Origin: an uncultured Bacilli bacterium
GTDB taxonomy: Bacteria > Bacillota_I > Bacilli_A > RF39 > UBA660
DNA: 44,308 nucleotides
Reading direction: 5' to 3'
Assembly: GCA_947628785.1 (NCBI GenBank)
Contig: CANRBE010000003.1
Coordinates: forward strand, 1-44,308
Shown: in pieces, positions 8,068 to 16,801 of the stretch
Layout of the letters: the number at the start of each line of letters is the position of its first letter
How positions within the stretch are numbered: the stretch's first letter is position 1
Made by a program: the position numbers and the translations under genes
Notes under the pieces: generated by a model
Database searches by the model: none
Told to the model about the DNA's origin: nothing
The model's input: only the letters and a program-made list of their open reading frames with translations

Positions 8068-8475
8068 TTATAACAAATTATTACTTTTTAAAAAAGATTT
8101 TATTGAATTAAAATTATTATTAACTTCATATAATCTAATTGTTTGATTGTTTTTAAGTTTTATAACAATTATAGAATCAGCTTCAAAACCAGAATAGTAT
8201 TTACATTTTTGAATTTCATCAATAGAATAATTATATTTTTTACCAAATATATTTTGATAAATTAGTTTTTTTCTATCAATATAAAAAGATAAATTTCTTA
8301 TTTTCAAAATATAATAAATAAATATAGGTAAAAAAACTAAAGTTGAAATTAAAATTTCAAAAACACCATTAATAACTGACAATAATAACAAATAAAACAA
8401 TATAAAAACAATTAACATTATTTTATTAAACAAATTTTTAGCATTATATCTTACCCCATTTAAAACATTATCCAT
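8068..8475 (-). CDS. Two-helix membrane protein with a PH-like cytoplasmic domain
   Basis: The ATG at 8475 is preferred to the GTG at 8487 because GGTGA lies five bases before it. The 135-aa product has two adjacent membrane segments (about residues 17-37 and 39-59) followed by a small beta-rich domain (LSFYIDRKKLIYQNIFGKK, then IIVIKLKNNQTIRLYEV) that looks like a bacterial PH-like fold. I cannot name a family with confidence. It sits between the macrodomain gene and a coiled-coil protein gene that has its own terminator. Confidence 0.7.
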   Translation of the reverse strand: MDNVLNGVRYNAKNLFNKIMLIVFILFYLLLLSVINGVFEILISTLVFLPIFIYYILKIRNLSFYIDRKKLIYQNIFGKKYNYSIDEIQKCKYYSGFEADSIIVIKLKNNQTIRLYEVNNNFNSIKSFLKSNNLL

Positions 8476-8501
8476 CTTAATCACCAACTTAATTATAACA
8501 T

Positions 8502-8528
8502 AAAAAAATAGAAAGTTTTCTTTCTATT
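8502..8528 (-). terminator. Terminator of the coiled-coil protein gene
   Basis: Minus strand AATAGAAAG-AAAA-CTTTCTATT (perfect 9-bp stem) followed by T-rich sequence; the stop codon lies in the stem. Confidence 0.88.
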
Positions 8529-9111
8529 TAGTTTTTTGATATGTAAAATTATTGGTGTTAATATTATCTTGTAATGCTTGAAGTTCTTCTTTGGTATAAC
8601 TATCTTGCATTGCATATACTGGTACCTCTTGAAGTAAAGTCTTAGTTTTTCTTTCATCAACATATAAAGTACCAGCAATAATACTTGTTTCATGATTCCA
8701 ACTTAAATAACAATCATTTTCATTTAAAACATTTTGATAGTAATACATTTTAGTTTCTTCTCCATCTAATGTAGCATATCTTTTAGCAATTATTTTTATA
8801 TCTTTTTCATCATCACCAACATTAATTACAAAAAGTTCATTAGATGGAATAGAAGTAACTTCTTCTTTTTTATCCAATTGTTTTTTTAATTTAACATTAG
8901 TATCTCTTAAAACTTTGTTGTCACTACTTAATTTTTGATTTTTAGCAATTAATTTTTTTATCTCTTTGCTTAAATCATCATTGTCATCCTTTAAATTTTC
9001 TAGACGTGGAATATTTTCTAAATTAGCTAAACCATAGCCAATAAATTCTCCACTTAAACCAGCTAAAAAAATGTATGTGTAAATTAGTAATGTCCTTTTT
9101 TTAATAGTCAT
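8524..9111 (-). CDS. Membrane-anchored coiled-coil protein of unknown function
   Basis: The 195-aa protein has an N-terminal membrane segment (about residues 8-27) that is probably an uncleaved anchor, then a coiled coil (about 33-82; heptads in ENLKDDNDDLSKEIKKL and LRDTNVKLKKQLDKKEE) and a C-terminal domain of about 100 residues with alternating beta-type sequence. I do not recognise the domain. The ribosome site is a strong GGGGGGA. It follows tex after a 12-base gap, so it may be co-transcribed, and it ends in a clean terminator. Confidence 0.7.
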   Translation of the reverse strand: MTIKKRTLLIYTYIFLAGLSGEFIGYGLANLENIPRLENLKDDNDDLSKEIKKLIAKNQKLSSDNKVLRDTNVKLKKQLDKKEEVTSIPSNELFVINVGDDEKDIKIIAKRYATLDGEETKMYYYQNVLNENDCYLSWNHETSIIAGTLYVDERKTKTLLQEVPVYAMQDSYTKEELQALQDNINTNNFTYQKTK

Positions 9112-9123
9112 ATTATTCCCCCC

Positions 9124-11274
9124 TTATTTTGGCTCTATTAATGATAAAGAAACTTTATTTTTATCTAAATATATTTCATCAACATAAACATCGACAATAT
9201 CACCAACAGATAAAACTTCACTTGGATGTTTTATAAATTTGTCAGTTAATTTAGATATATGAGCTAGCCCATCATTTTTAATACCAATATCGATAAATAC
9301 CCCAAAATCAACAACATTTCTAACAGTTCCTTGTAATTTCATTCCCACTTTTAAATCTTCTAAATGAAGTATATCACTTTTTAAAAGTGGTTTTGGCATA
9401 TCATCACGTGGATCTCTAGTTGGTGTTTTAAAGGCACTTACAATATCTTCTAAAGTATAAACATCAGTATTTATTTCTTTTGCCATTTTTTCAATATCAA
9501 TATTATCAATAGTCTTTCTTAATTCATCAGTTCCCAAATAAGATATTGGTAAATTTAATTTTTTAAGAAGATTATAAGCAATAGAATAACTTTCAGGATG
9601 AATACTAGTTTGGTCTAATAAATTATCCCCATCAGATATTCTTAAAAATCCGACTGCTTGTTCATAAACTTTATCACTTAATAATTTTTGCCTTAAAATT
9701 TCTTCACGGTTTTTTATTTTACCATATTTTTCTCTAAAGTCAATAATTTTATCAATACTTCTTTTATTCATACCTGATACATATTTAAGCAAAGCTTTAC
9801 TTGCTGTATTGATATTAACTCCTACTTGATTGACTGTTTTACTGACTACAAAATCTAATGACTCAGATAAATTTTTAGCTTGAACATCATGTTGATATAG
9901 ACCAACTCCTATACTTTCTGGTTCAATTTTAACAAGTTCCGCTAATGGATCTTGTAATCTTCTACCAATACTTATAGCACTTCTTTCTTCAACATGTAAA
10001 TTAGGAAATTCTTCTATCGCTAAAGGGGAAGCTGAATAAACTGAAGCCCCAGCTTCACTGACAATAATATATTCTACTTTTCTACTAGCCTCTTTTAAAG
10101 CATCAGCTACAAAAGCTTCGCTTTCCCGACTAGCAGTTCCATTACCTATAGCAATAATATCAACTTTATATTTAGCTATTAAATCAAGTAATATTTTTTT
10201 ACTTTTTTCTTTTTCATTTTTAGGTTCATGAGGATAAATAACTTCAATTTTAAGTAATTTTCCAGTAGCATCTACTACCGCTAATTTACAACCAGTTCGA
10301 TATGCTGGATCAAAACCTAATACAACTTTTTCTTTGATTGGTGGTTGTAATAATAATTTTTCTAAATTGTCACCAAAATTTTTAATAGCTACAACCTCAG
10401 CCTGGTCTTTCAATTCACTTCTTACTTCTCTTTCAACACTTGGAAAAATAAGTCGTTTATAACTATCTTTTATTGCATCTTTCACCTCATTTACTACAAA
10501 TGAGTTATAGTTTTTGATAATTTTATGTTCTAAAAAATCTAATACTTTTTCTGTTTCTATAAAAAGATTTACAGATAAAACATTTTCTTTTTCTCCTCTA
10601 TTCATAGCTAATATACGATGAGGTTTTATCAATCTAATTGGTTCTTCATAATTATAATACATTTCATAAGTTTTACTTTCATCAGTAGCATTTTTCTTTA
10701 GTTTAGACTGAATTAATCCAAAAGAACTTATTTTATTTCTTAACCATTTACGATAAGAAGCATTATCACTTATCCATTCAGCAATTATATATTTAGCCCC
10801 AGTTATCGCTTCATCTAAAGTTTTTATTTTATCTTTGACAAAAGGTTTAGCTAAAGTTTCCATATTTCCATTGATAGGAAAAGACATTATCATTTTAGCT
10901 AGTGGCTCTAATCCATTTTTTATAGCTTCGGTTGCTTTAGTTTTTTTCTTCTCTTTATAAGGTCGATATAAATCTTCTACTTCCACTAACTTAGTACAAT
11001 TTTCTATTTGTTTTTTAATATCATCAGTAAGTAAACCTTTTTCATCAATTAACCGAATAACATCTTCTTTTCTTTTTTGTAAGTTTACTTGATATGCATA
11101 TACTTCTTCTATTTTTCTTATTTGTTCTTCATCTAAGGCATTAGTCATTTCTTTACGATAACGAGCAATAAAAGGGATTGTATTCCCCTCTTCTAATAGT
11201 TTCAAAACAGCTTCTATTTGACTTTTTTTAATTTGTAAATCTTTTTGCATTTCTAAAATAATATTTGCTTCCAT
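9124..11274 (-). CDS. tex: Tex/YhgF-type RNA-binding transcriptional accessory protein
   Basis: The ATG at 11274 follows GAGGAG by five bases and is preferred to the upstream GTG that lies inside that site. The product (716 aa, usual Tex length) shows the Tex order: N-terminal helical domain (GNTIPFIARYRKEMTNALDE, residues 29-50 or so), a YqgF/RNase-H-like core (VLGFDPAYRTGCKLAVVD), helix-hairpin-helix modules (VGVNINTASKALLKYVSG) and a C-terminal S1 domain (GTVRNVVDFGVFIDIG, last 75 residues). Tex binds nucleic acids and affects transcription and toxin expression in Bordetella and Streptococcus. Closely packed after the phospholipase-C-like gene. Confidence 0.95.
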   Translation of the reverse strand: MEANIILEMQKDLQIKKSQIEAVLKLLEEGNTIPFIARYRKEMTNALDEEQIRKIEEVYAYQVNLQKRKEDVIRLIDEKGLLTDDIKKQIENCTKLVEVEDLYRPYKEKKKTKATEAIKNGLEPLAKMIMSFPINGNMETLAKPFVKDKIKTLDEAITGAKYIIAEWISDNASYRKWLRNKISSFGLIQSKLKKNATDESKTYEMYYNYEEPIRLIKPHRILAMNRGEKENVLSVNLFIETEKVLDFLEHKIIKNYNSFVVNEVKDAIKDSYKRLIFPSVEREVRSELKDQAEVVAIKNFGDNLEKLLLQPPIKEKVVLGFDPAYRTGCKLAVVDATGKLLKIEVIYPHEPKNEKEKSKKILLDLIAKYKVDIIAIGNGTASRESEAFVADALKEASRKVEYIIVSEAGASVYSASPLAIEEFPNLHVEERSAISIGRRLQDPLAELVKIEPESIGVGLYQHDVQAKNLSESLDFVVSKTVNQVGVNINTASKALLKYVSGMNKRSIDKIIDFREKYGKIKNREEILRQKLLSDKVYEQAVGFLRISDGDNLLDQTSIHPESYSIAYNLLKKLNLPISYLGTDELRKTIDNIDIEKMAKEINTDVYTLEDIVSAFKTPTRDPRDDMPKPLLKSDILHLEDLKVGMKLQGTVRNVVDFGVFIDIGIKNDGLAHISKLTDKFIKHPSEVLSVGDIVDVYVDEIYLDKNKVSLSLIEPK

Positions 11275-11276
11275 AT

Positions 11277-12167
11277 TCACTCCTCAAAGTATTTAAGTGG
11301 CATATCTATTCCACATTTTTTTCCTGTTATATAAGATAAATCTTTAAATACATCATCCATTTTTTCTATTTTTTCTTTATTATCTAATATTTTATTAGTA
11401 AGTTCTATCATTTCTGTAGCTTTAGCTAAAGCATGAATATATAAATCGATAGCTGAATCATTATGTAATTCATTTCTATCACAAGGATGTTTCCATTCTT
11501 TATGAGTTAAGTTTAAATCTTGATCTAAAACATTATAAAAAGATATATTCCTCAAATCTTTTTTATGGTAAAAAAGATGTAAAAATCTATATATTTGATA
11601 TTTTATACCAATTGGGTCATAACGAAAATTTTTATAATATTTTTTCATTTTTTTAAGACCTAAATCATATTTTAAACCACCATTTTCAATATTGTAAGCT
11701 TCACTAAATACTTCATTTAAAAATTCTATTTCTAATTCATCTAATTTTGTTTCAATAATATTTTCATAAGCTTTCCAAGTTCTAAATTTACCAATTCTAT
11801 TTTCGACAATATATTTAGATAAGTATACTTCTAAACTTTCATATTTATCTATATTATCATTACCACTTTTATAAATAAGATATGGATTTAAATTAGTATC
11901 TAAAGCATAATGGCAGATAAATCCATATAGTAATGCTTTAATATTTTGATTTTTAGTTAGTTTTTTATCTTGGATTTTTTTTATCATTATTTTAAAAAAC
12001 AACAAACTATTTTGATTATGAATTATATTTGGATATTCCTTACATTTTCTAACGTATGAAAAAGGTAATGGTCCATAACTAGATAGTTTCATCATATCTA
12101 TTTTTTTTAATTTACATTTTTCTGCTATATCAGCTGTAAAAAATGAGTATGTTATTATATTTGCCAT
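11277..12167 (-). CDS. Zinc-dependent phospholipase C-like protein, metal site apparently degenerate
   Basis: The 296-aa all-helical protein matches the layout of the bacterial zinc-dependent phospholipase C family: start ANIITYSFFTADI, then YGPLPFSY where the family has GPDPF, then ALLYGFICHYALDTNLNPYL (about residues 103-122) where it has GxxxHYxxDxxxHP. One His and one Asp survive in the last block, but HP has become NP, and the N-terminal His is absent. It has no signal peptide, so it is probably cytosolic and may not be a lipase. It overlaps nothing; tex starts three bases past its stop. Assigned from motif memory. Confidence 0.65.
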   Translation of the reverse strand: MANIITYSFFTADIAEKCKLKKIDMMKLSSYGPLPFSYVRKCKEYPNIIHNQNSLLFFKIMIKKIQDKKLTKNQNIKALLYGFICHYALDTNLNPYLIYKSGNDNIDKYESLEVYLSKYIVENRIGKFRTWKAYENIIETKLDELEIEFLNEVFSEAYNIENGGLKYDLGLKKMKKYYKNFRYDPIGIKYQIYRFLHLFYHKKDLRNISFYNVLDQDLNLTHKEWKHPCDRNELHNDSAIDLYIHALAKATEMIELTNKILDNKEKIEKMDDVFKDLSYITGKKCGIDMPLKYFEE

Positions 12168-12171
12168 CTTA

Positions 12172-12459
12172 TCACCTTACTTTTTTTATTTTTTCTGATT
12201 TATTATATTTTTCTAAAGTTTTTACTTTAGCTTCTTCTATTTTTTCCTGACAATTATTTATATATAATAAAAATTCTTGATTATTTTTAAAGATACTTCT
12301 TAAATTAATATAATATAAATAAGCTTTTAAATAAGCATAACTATATATATCTTTTGTTGAAAATTTTTTTATTTTCTCTAATTTGTTATTTAAAATTTGT
12401 CTAATAGCTTCATTAGTTCCATCGGTATATCCACACGCAAACATTATTTCAAAATTCAT
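12172..12459 (-). CDS. Small hypothetical protein (95 aa)
   Basis: A soluble, Lys/Asn/Tyr-rich helical protein beginning MNFEIMFACGYTDGTNEAIRQIL; no family is recognised. A good GGAGG site precedes the ATG, and it fits tightly between the Y-family polymerase gene (10 bases upstream) and the phospholipase-C-like gene (four bases downstream), so it is probably one operon. No membrane segment or motif is visible. Confidence 0.65.
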   Translation of the reverse strand: MNFEIMFACGYTDGTNEAIRQILNNKLEKIKKFSTKDIYSYAYLKAYLYYINLRSIFKNNQEFLLYINNCQEKIEEAKVKTLEKYNKSEKIKKVR

Positions 12460-12469
12460 AATTTCCTCC

Positions 12470-13678
12470 TTATTTTAAACGTTTGTGAAATAGTTTTTTC
12501 TGATCAGTAGAGGCTTTTTTTATTACTTGACTACCATATTTATCATTTATTTCATCCATTAATTTTTCTAAAACATCGACATTTAAACTGGTATCTTTAT
12601 CAAATAAAGATATTTGTCTTATTTTAGAAGTTGTTAGTTTGTCTAATCTAATTCCAATTAATCTAATAGGTTCATCTTGCCACATTTCAGATAATATTGA
12701 ACAAGCTATTTTATATATTTCTTCATCTGAAGAAGTTGGATTAGCAAGTTTTCTTTGATGATTGTATCTTTTAAAATGGTTATTTTTTAAAGTAACTACT
12801 ACCACATAAGCATATTTATTTTGTTTTCGTATTCTAAGACCAACATGTTCTGATAAAGAAAACAAATAAGGATATAGTTCTTCTTTGGTCATTATATCTT
12901 CTTTTAATGTTATTTCATTACCAATACCTTTTGGTTCTACTTTCCAGTAAACTACTAAACTATCATCAATTCCTCTAGCTTTTTTTATTAATTCTACCCC
13001 TTGATTTTTAAACAGTCTATACATTGTTTTATAGTCAGCATTAGCTAAATCACCAATGGTATTTATTTTGATATTTTTAAGTTTTTCTTTTGTTTTTTTA
13101 CCTACTCCAAATAAGTCACCAACATCTAAAGGATACATTTTAGTTTCTATTTCATTTTGATATAAAGTATGAACATTATCGGGTTTTAAAAAATCAGAAG
13201 CCATTTTAGCACACAATTTATTATTGGCAATTCCAATATTGACTGTAAAGCCTAAGGTATTTTTTATTTCTTCTTTGATTTTATAAGCAAAAGTTATTTC
13301 GTTACCATATAATTTTTTGATATTAGTATAATCTAAAAAACATTCATCAACAGAAAATATTTCTATTTCATTGGTATATTTACTAAGTAAATTAAATAGT
13401 TGTTTAGACATTTTTAAATACCATTCATAGTTAGATGGATATATTTCTAAATTTTTACATTTTTGTTTAGCTGAATATAAGGTATCAGCAGTTTTTATAC
13501 CTAATTTTTTAGCTTTATTACTTTTAGCTAAAACAATACCTTTTCTTTTGCTTTTATCGCCACCAATAACTGCATATCTATCTCTTATATCATAAGGAAA
13601 ACCATTTTTTAATAAATATAAAGCACTCCATGAAAGAAAAGCATTATTAACATCTATGTGTAATATTATTCTATCCAT
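12470..13678 (-). CDS. dinB: DNA polymerase IV (Y-family translesion polymerase)
   Basis: The 402-aa protein has the Y-family palm and fingers: IILHIDVNNAFLSW with metal ligand D9 and steric-gate F14, then FSVDECFLD with D111 and E112, then the TVNIGIANNKLCAKMASD region, the helix-hairpin-helix DVGDLFGVGKKTKEKLKNI and a little-finger domain ending with LFDKDT. It copies past DNA lesions with low fidelity. The C-terminal QISLFD is a plausible beta-clamp-binding motif (QxxLF). No LexA-type box is seen upstream. UvrX/YqjW-type Y-family members are alternatives, so the symbol is approximate. Confidence 0.88.
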   Translation of the reverse strand: MDRIILHIDVNNAFLSWSALYLLKNGFPYDIRDRYAVIGGDKSKRKGIVLAKSNKAKKLGIKTADTLYSAKQKCKNLEIYPSNYEWYLKMSKQLFNLLSKYTNEIEIFSVDECFLDYTNIKKLYGNEITFAYKIKEEIKNTLGFTVNIGIANNKLCAKMASDFLKPDNVHTLYQNEIETKMYPLDVGDLFGVGKKTKEKLKNIKINTIGDLANADYKTMYRLFKNQGVELIKKARGIDDSLVVYWKVEPKGIGNEITLKEDIMTKEELYPYLFSLSEHVGLRIRKQNKYAYVVVVTLKNNHFKRYNHQRKLANPTSSDEEIYKIACSILSEMWQDEPIRLIGIRLDKLTTSKIRQISLFDKDTSLNVDVLEKLMDEINDKYGSQVIKKASTDQKKLFHKRLK

Positions 13679-13752
13679 GAAATCACCACTTTTAAATGTA
13701 TTCCTTATGTTATTATAACATTCAGTTGAAAAGCTGGCAATAAGTTTTTTGG

Positions 13753-13770
13753 TTATAATTTAAATTATAA
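13753..13770. repeat. 18-bp perfect palindrome upstream of dinB
   Basis: TTATAATTTAAATTATAA, carrying a TATAAT hexamer on each strand. It may hold the dinB -10 region, an operator, or be simple AT symmetry. Confidence 0.45.
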
Positions 13771-13772
13771 TC

Positions 13773-13806
13773 AAAAAAAATGAATTTGTTTTATTTACAG
13801 ATTCAT
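13773..13806. terminator. Terminator of the DUF4190 gene
   Basis: Stem ATGAAT/ATTCAT (780-785 and 801-806 of the 13-kb block) with a 15-base loop, followed on the minus strand by eight T. The plus strand also has a T-run, so it may work both ways. Confidence 0.6.
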
Positions 13807-13837
13807 CTTTTTTATTACCAAAACTAAAATACTTTTT

Positions 13838-14113
13838 TTAAATTGAAAAAATTGAAAAAACAGCTATATTAAGGGTTGTGATAACTACACCTAAAATTAA
13901 CCCAATTATTGCCATTACTAATCCTTGTTCTTTAGTTTTTTGGATTTGAAATAAACTAATTATCGCAAAAATTATTGCGACTATACCAGGAATACAAAAA
14001 ATATTTAATCTTAATGAAGCAATTCCTAAAATTAAGCTAATTAAAGCCATTTTATTAGTTGTTTTCTTTTCATTGATTATTTTTTTTTGACTGTTTTTTA
14101 AAGTATTTTCCAT
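13838..14113 (-). CDS. DUF4190-type small membrane protein
   Basis: The 91-aa protein has a short charged N terminus (MENTLKNSQKKI), then two membrane segments (about residues 22-52 and 65-90) with the DUF4190 look: MALISLILGIASL...GIVAIIFAIISLFQIQKTKEQGLVMAIIGLILG. The loop normally reads xKxxGxxLAIxGLxLG, matching here. Start has AAGGAG. The family has no established function; members are often fused to zinc ribbons, which this one lacks. Confidence 0.8.
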   Translation of the reverse strand: MENTLKNSQKKIINEKKTTNKMALISLILGIASLRLNIFCIPGIVAIIFAIISLFQIQKTKEQGLVMAIIGLILGVVITTLNIAVFSIFSI

Positions 14114-14177
14114 GATATTCTCCTTTGTTTAAGTATAATAATAACATAATATTTTAAAATGTCAATACCTTTTAAAC

Positions 14178-14960
14178 TTATGTTTTACTATTTACTAGTT
14201 TAGCTACTACTACTAACCTACCATTTTTTTTACTGTATTCACAAGTTGATAAAGTTATTAATTTATTAGGGTATTCTACTATACTATCATTTTTATATAA
14301 AGATAACTTCTTAATATTATAAACATAAAAATTATATTCATTTTTATTAATAATATTATAAAACTTATAGTACTTAAAAACATTGTCATTTTGATTATAT
14401 ATTTTAGATAAAAAAACAGATATTATTTCATAATTTTCTACTACTTTAGTTGTATATATCGTAATATTTTTATGAGTTTCATAAAAAGACTTATTTTTAT
14501 ATTTAAGTAAATCTTTAAACATAGTTCCATCTTTCATACTATGACCATGAATTATCAAATTAATATCAACAGGTTTTATTTTGTTATGCTTATCAATAAA
14601 AATAGAACCAGCTTGATGATATTTATTATAAAAATCTTTATATAAATAATAGTCACTACCCTCTTTATACATAATTGGATAATTTATTTTAGTACCACTT
14701 ATTTCAATAAAACCATATAAATCTTGATTTATTTTTTTTAGATTTTGAACTTCTTTTATTTTAGGATTAACACTTTTTACATCATTTATAGTATTATTAT
14801 TTGATATAACTGGTTGATGTTTTAAAAGTTTATTATAAACAAAATAAAAAATAATTATAAAAATCATAATAATAAAAACTATTTTATTTATAATTATTTT
14901 TCTTTTTTGACATCTTTCATATTCTTTCAAAGTTTTTATTTTTTTACCCAATTTTATCAC
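14178..14960 (-). CDS. srtB: Class B sortase
   Basis: Membrane-bound cysteine transpeptidase that links surface proteins to peptidoglycan. Start is a GTG after AAGG. The 260-aa protein has a cytoplasmic basic start, one membrane helix (about residues 22-43) and a sortase domain: INYPIMYKEGSDYYLYKDF (92-110), INLIIHGHSMKDGTMFKDL with catalytic His140 (133-151), LITLSTCEY with Cys240 (234-242) and Arg248 in GRLVVVAK. The GHxMKDGTMF block is the class B signature. A likely substrate with an APKTG tail is encoded about 1.8 kb upstream on the same strand, with a leucine-rich-repeat gene in between. Confidence 0.92.
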   Translation of the reverse strand: MIKLGKKIKTLKEYERCQKRKIIINKIVFIIMIFIIIFYFVYNKLLKHQPVISNNNTINDVKSVNPKIKEVQNLKKINQDLYGFIEISGTKINYPIMYKEGSDYYLYKDFYNKYHQAGSIFIDKHNKIKPVDINLIIHGHSMKDGTMFKDLLKYKNKSFYETHKNITIYTTKVVENYEIISVFLSKIYNQNDNVFKYYKFYNIINKNEYNFYVYNIKKLSLYKNDSIVEYPNKLITLSTCEYSKKNGRLVVVAKLVNSKT

Positions 14961-14985
14961 ACTACCTTATTTTATATAATGCTTT

Positions 14986-16725
14986 TTACTTCCTTTTTAT
15001 GATTAAGTTTTTTACTTTAGGATTATCTTTTAAAAACTGTAATCCTTTAAACTTTAAATTAGGTAAATATACTTCCTTTAAATAATGATTTTTATATAAA
15101 AAACAATCACCGACTCTTTCTAATTTAGGTAATATTAACTTTTCTAAATCAAAATTTAAAGCTAGAAAAAAATCTCCTACCTTTGTCAAACTAGGTAAAT
15201 ATAATTCATTTAAAATCCCATTTCTTCTTAAAAAAGTATGACCTACCATTTTTAAATTATCACTTCTAAAATAAACTAACGAATTATTAACACTTAAAAA
15301 ATCATCACCTATTTCTTCTAACAAAGAAAAATTAAGTTGTTTTATAGAATTATTGTTATATAAAAATCCATCTTTTACCTTTTTTAACTTAGGTAAATTT
15401 AAATCAGTTATAACTAAATTTGAACATAAAAAATAACTACCAATATATTTTAAATTAGGTAAAGTCAAACTTTTAACTTTAGAAAAAGATAAAAAAGAAT
15501 TAGTAACCTTCTTTAAATTAGGCAAATAAACTTTACTTATTTTATCATTTTGATTAATAAAATGAGAACCCAGTATTTTCAAATTAGGTAAATTTATTTC
15601 TTCTAAATTTCTATTACGATGTAAGAAAAAATTTTTAATTTCCAAAACATTATTTAATTCAATATTAACAAGAACACTATTGTTTCTTAAAAAATAATCA
15701 TCGATTAAATAAATATTATTGTTTTTATAACTAACTATTTTATTTTGATTATTTAAAATAATAACAATATCTTCCTTTTGATTATTAGATATAGTTATTA
15801 CTTTATTTGTTTTATCATTAATTACTTTTATCTTTTCTATATTATTTATACCATCGATAAAACTATCTTTTATTCTACTATCATATATACTTATTTTTTT
15901 ATTAACTAAATCTAATATAAAATAATCCATTAATATATACTTTTCTTTATCATATTTTTTTACTTTAAAATTATCTATAATGATATTATTAGGACAATAA
16001 TAAATATTACCTATTTCATAATTATACTTATAATATCTACCATCACTAGCTTTAATATAACCATCAATTAAAAAATCATCATTAGGAAACTTTTGAACTA
16101 AACCATAATCTCTTTCAAAAGCTTTAGTTAATCCTGGGATGATATTATCTAAATTATTTAAAAAAGTAGCATCAGGATTATCTACCGTATGATTGTATCT
16201 ATTTTTTATTGACAAAGTATGACTTTTATCTTTCGTAAACTGGATACTTATTACACTTGTTCCATATAAATCTTCTCTATTTGGTTTTTTAAAATCACTT
16301 CTTTTTATCTTATCTACATCTTTTTTAACGGCAAAAAAAACATGACATTTACTTAAACGATTATGATTAAAAGTACATAACAATTCACTTTTTTCATAAT
16401 ACTTTTTAAAATTATTTACTTCTTCAGTAGTTTGACAATGATATAAATTATACCCAGCTTCTAAAAGTAATTCTTTAGCTGTCTTATTTGTATAAACTAC
16501 CTTATCATCCTTTTTAACTACTAAACTATTTATATAATTACTAAATTCAACTATTAACCCTTCAGCCATTAAATCATTATACAATTCATGATTAGGATAA
16601 AAATTATTAATAATTAAATTAGATAACAAATTAGGTTGTTCTAAAAGATTAGGAAAAAGTTTTCTACATAATTTACTAAAATTTTCTCCATACTTTTTTT
16701 TGATTATTTTTAAATCACTATTCAT
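14986..16725 (-). CDS. Leucine-rich-repeat protein with an unrecognised N-terminal domain
   Basis: The 579-aa protein has no signal peptide or membrane segment, so it appears cytosolic. Residues 1-215 or so form a domain I do not recognise (MNSDLKIIKKKYGENFSKLCR; later FNHNRLSKCHVFFAVKK and NPDATFLNNLDNIIPGLTKAF). After a beta-rich linker, residues about 355-579 hold roughly nine leucine-rich repeats of about 23 residues with a LPNLKxVGxxFLxxN pattern, similar to BspA-like repeats. It lies 25 bases upstream of the sortase gene. LRR parts usually bind proteins; the N-terminal domain may be enzymatic, but I see no clear motif. Confidence 0.8.
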   Translation of the reverse strand: MNSDLKIIKKKYGENFSKLCRKLFPNLLEQPNLLSNLIINNFYPNHELYNDLMAEGLIVEFSNYINSLVVKKDDKVVYTNKTAKELLLEAGYNLYHCQTTEEVNNFKKYYEKSELLCTFNHNRLSKCHVFFAVKKDVDKIKRSDFKKPNREDLYGTSVISIQFTKDKSHTLSIKNRYNHTVDNPDATFLNNLDNIIPGLTKAFERDYGLVQKFPNDDFLIDGYIKASDGRYYKYNYEIGNIYYCPNNIIIDNFKVKKYDKEKYILMDYFILDLVNKKISIYDSRIKDSFIDGINNIEKIKVINDKTNKVITISNNQKEDIVIILNNQNKIVSYKNNNIYLIDDYFLRNNSVLVNIELNNVLEIKNFFLHRNRNLEEINLPNLKILGSHFINQNDKISKVYLPNLKKVTNSFLSFSKVKSLTLPNLKYIGSYFLCSNLVITDLNLPKLKKVKDGFLYNNNSIKQLNFSLLEEIGDDFLSVNNSLVYFRSDNLKMVGHTFLRRNGILNELYLPSLTKVGDFFLALNFDLEKLILPKLERVGDCFLYKNHYLKEVYLPNLKFKGLQFLKDNPKVKNLIIKRK

Positions 16726-16779
16726 AAATACACCTTTTTACTATCACTTATTATACTTTAAAAATGTCTAAAGTCAAGA

Positions 16780-16801
16780 AAAAAATAGGATTTCTCCTAT
16801 T
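16780..16801 (-). terminator. Terminator of the APKTG surface-protein gene
   Basis: Minus strand AATAGGA-GAAA-TCCTATT followed by TTTTT; the stop codon lies in the stem. Confidence 0.88.
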
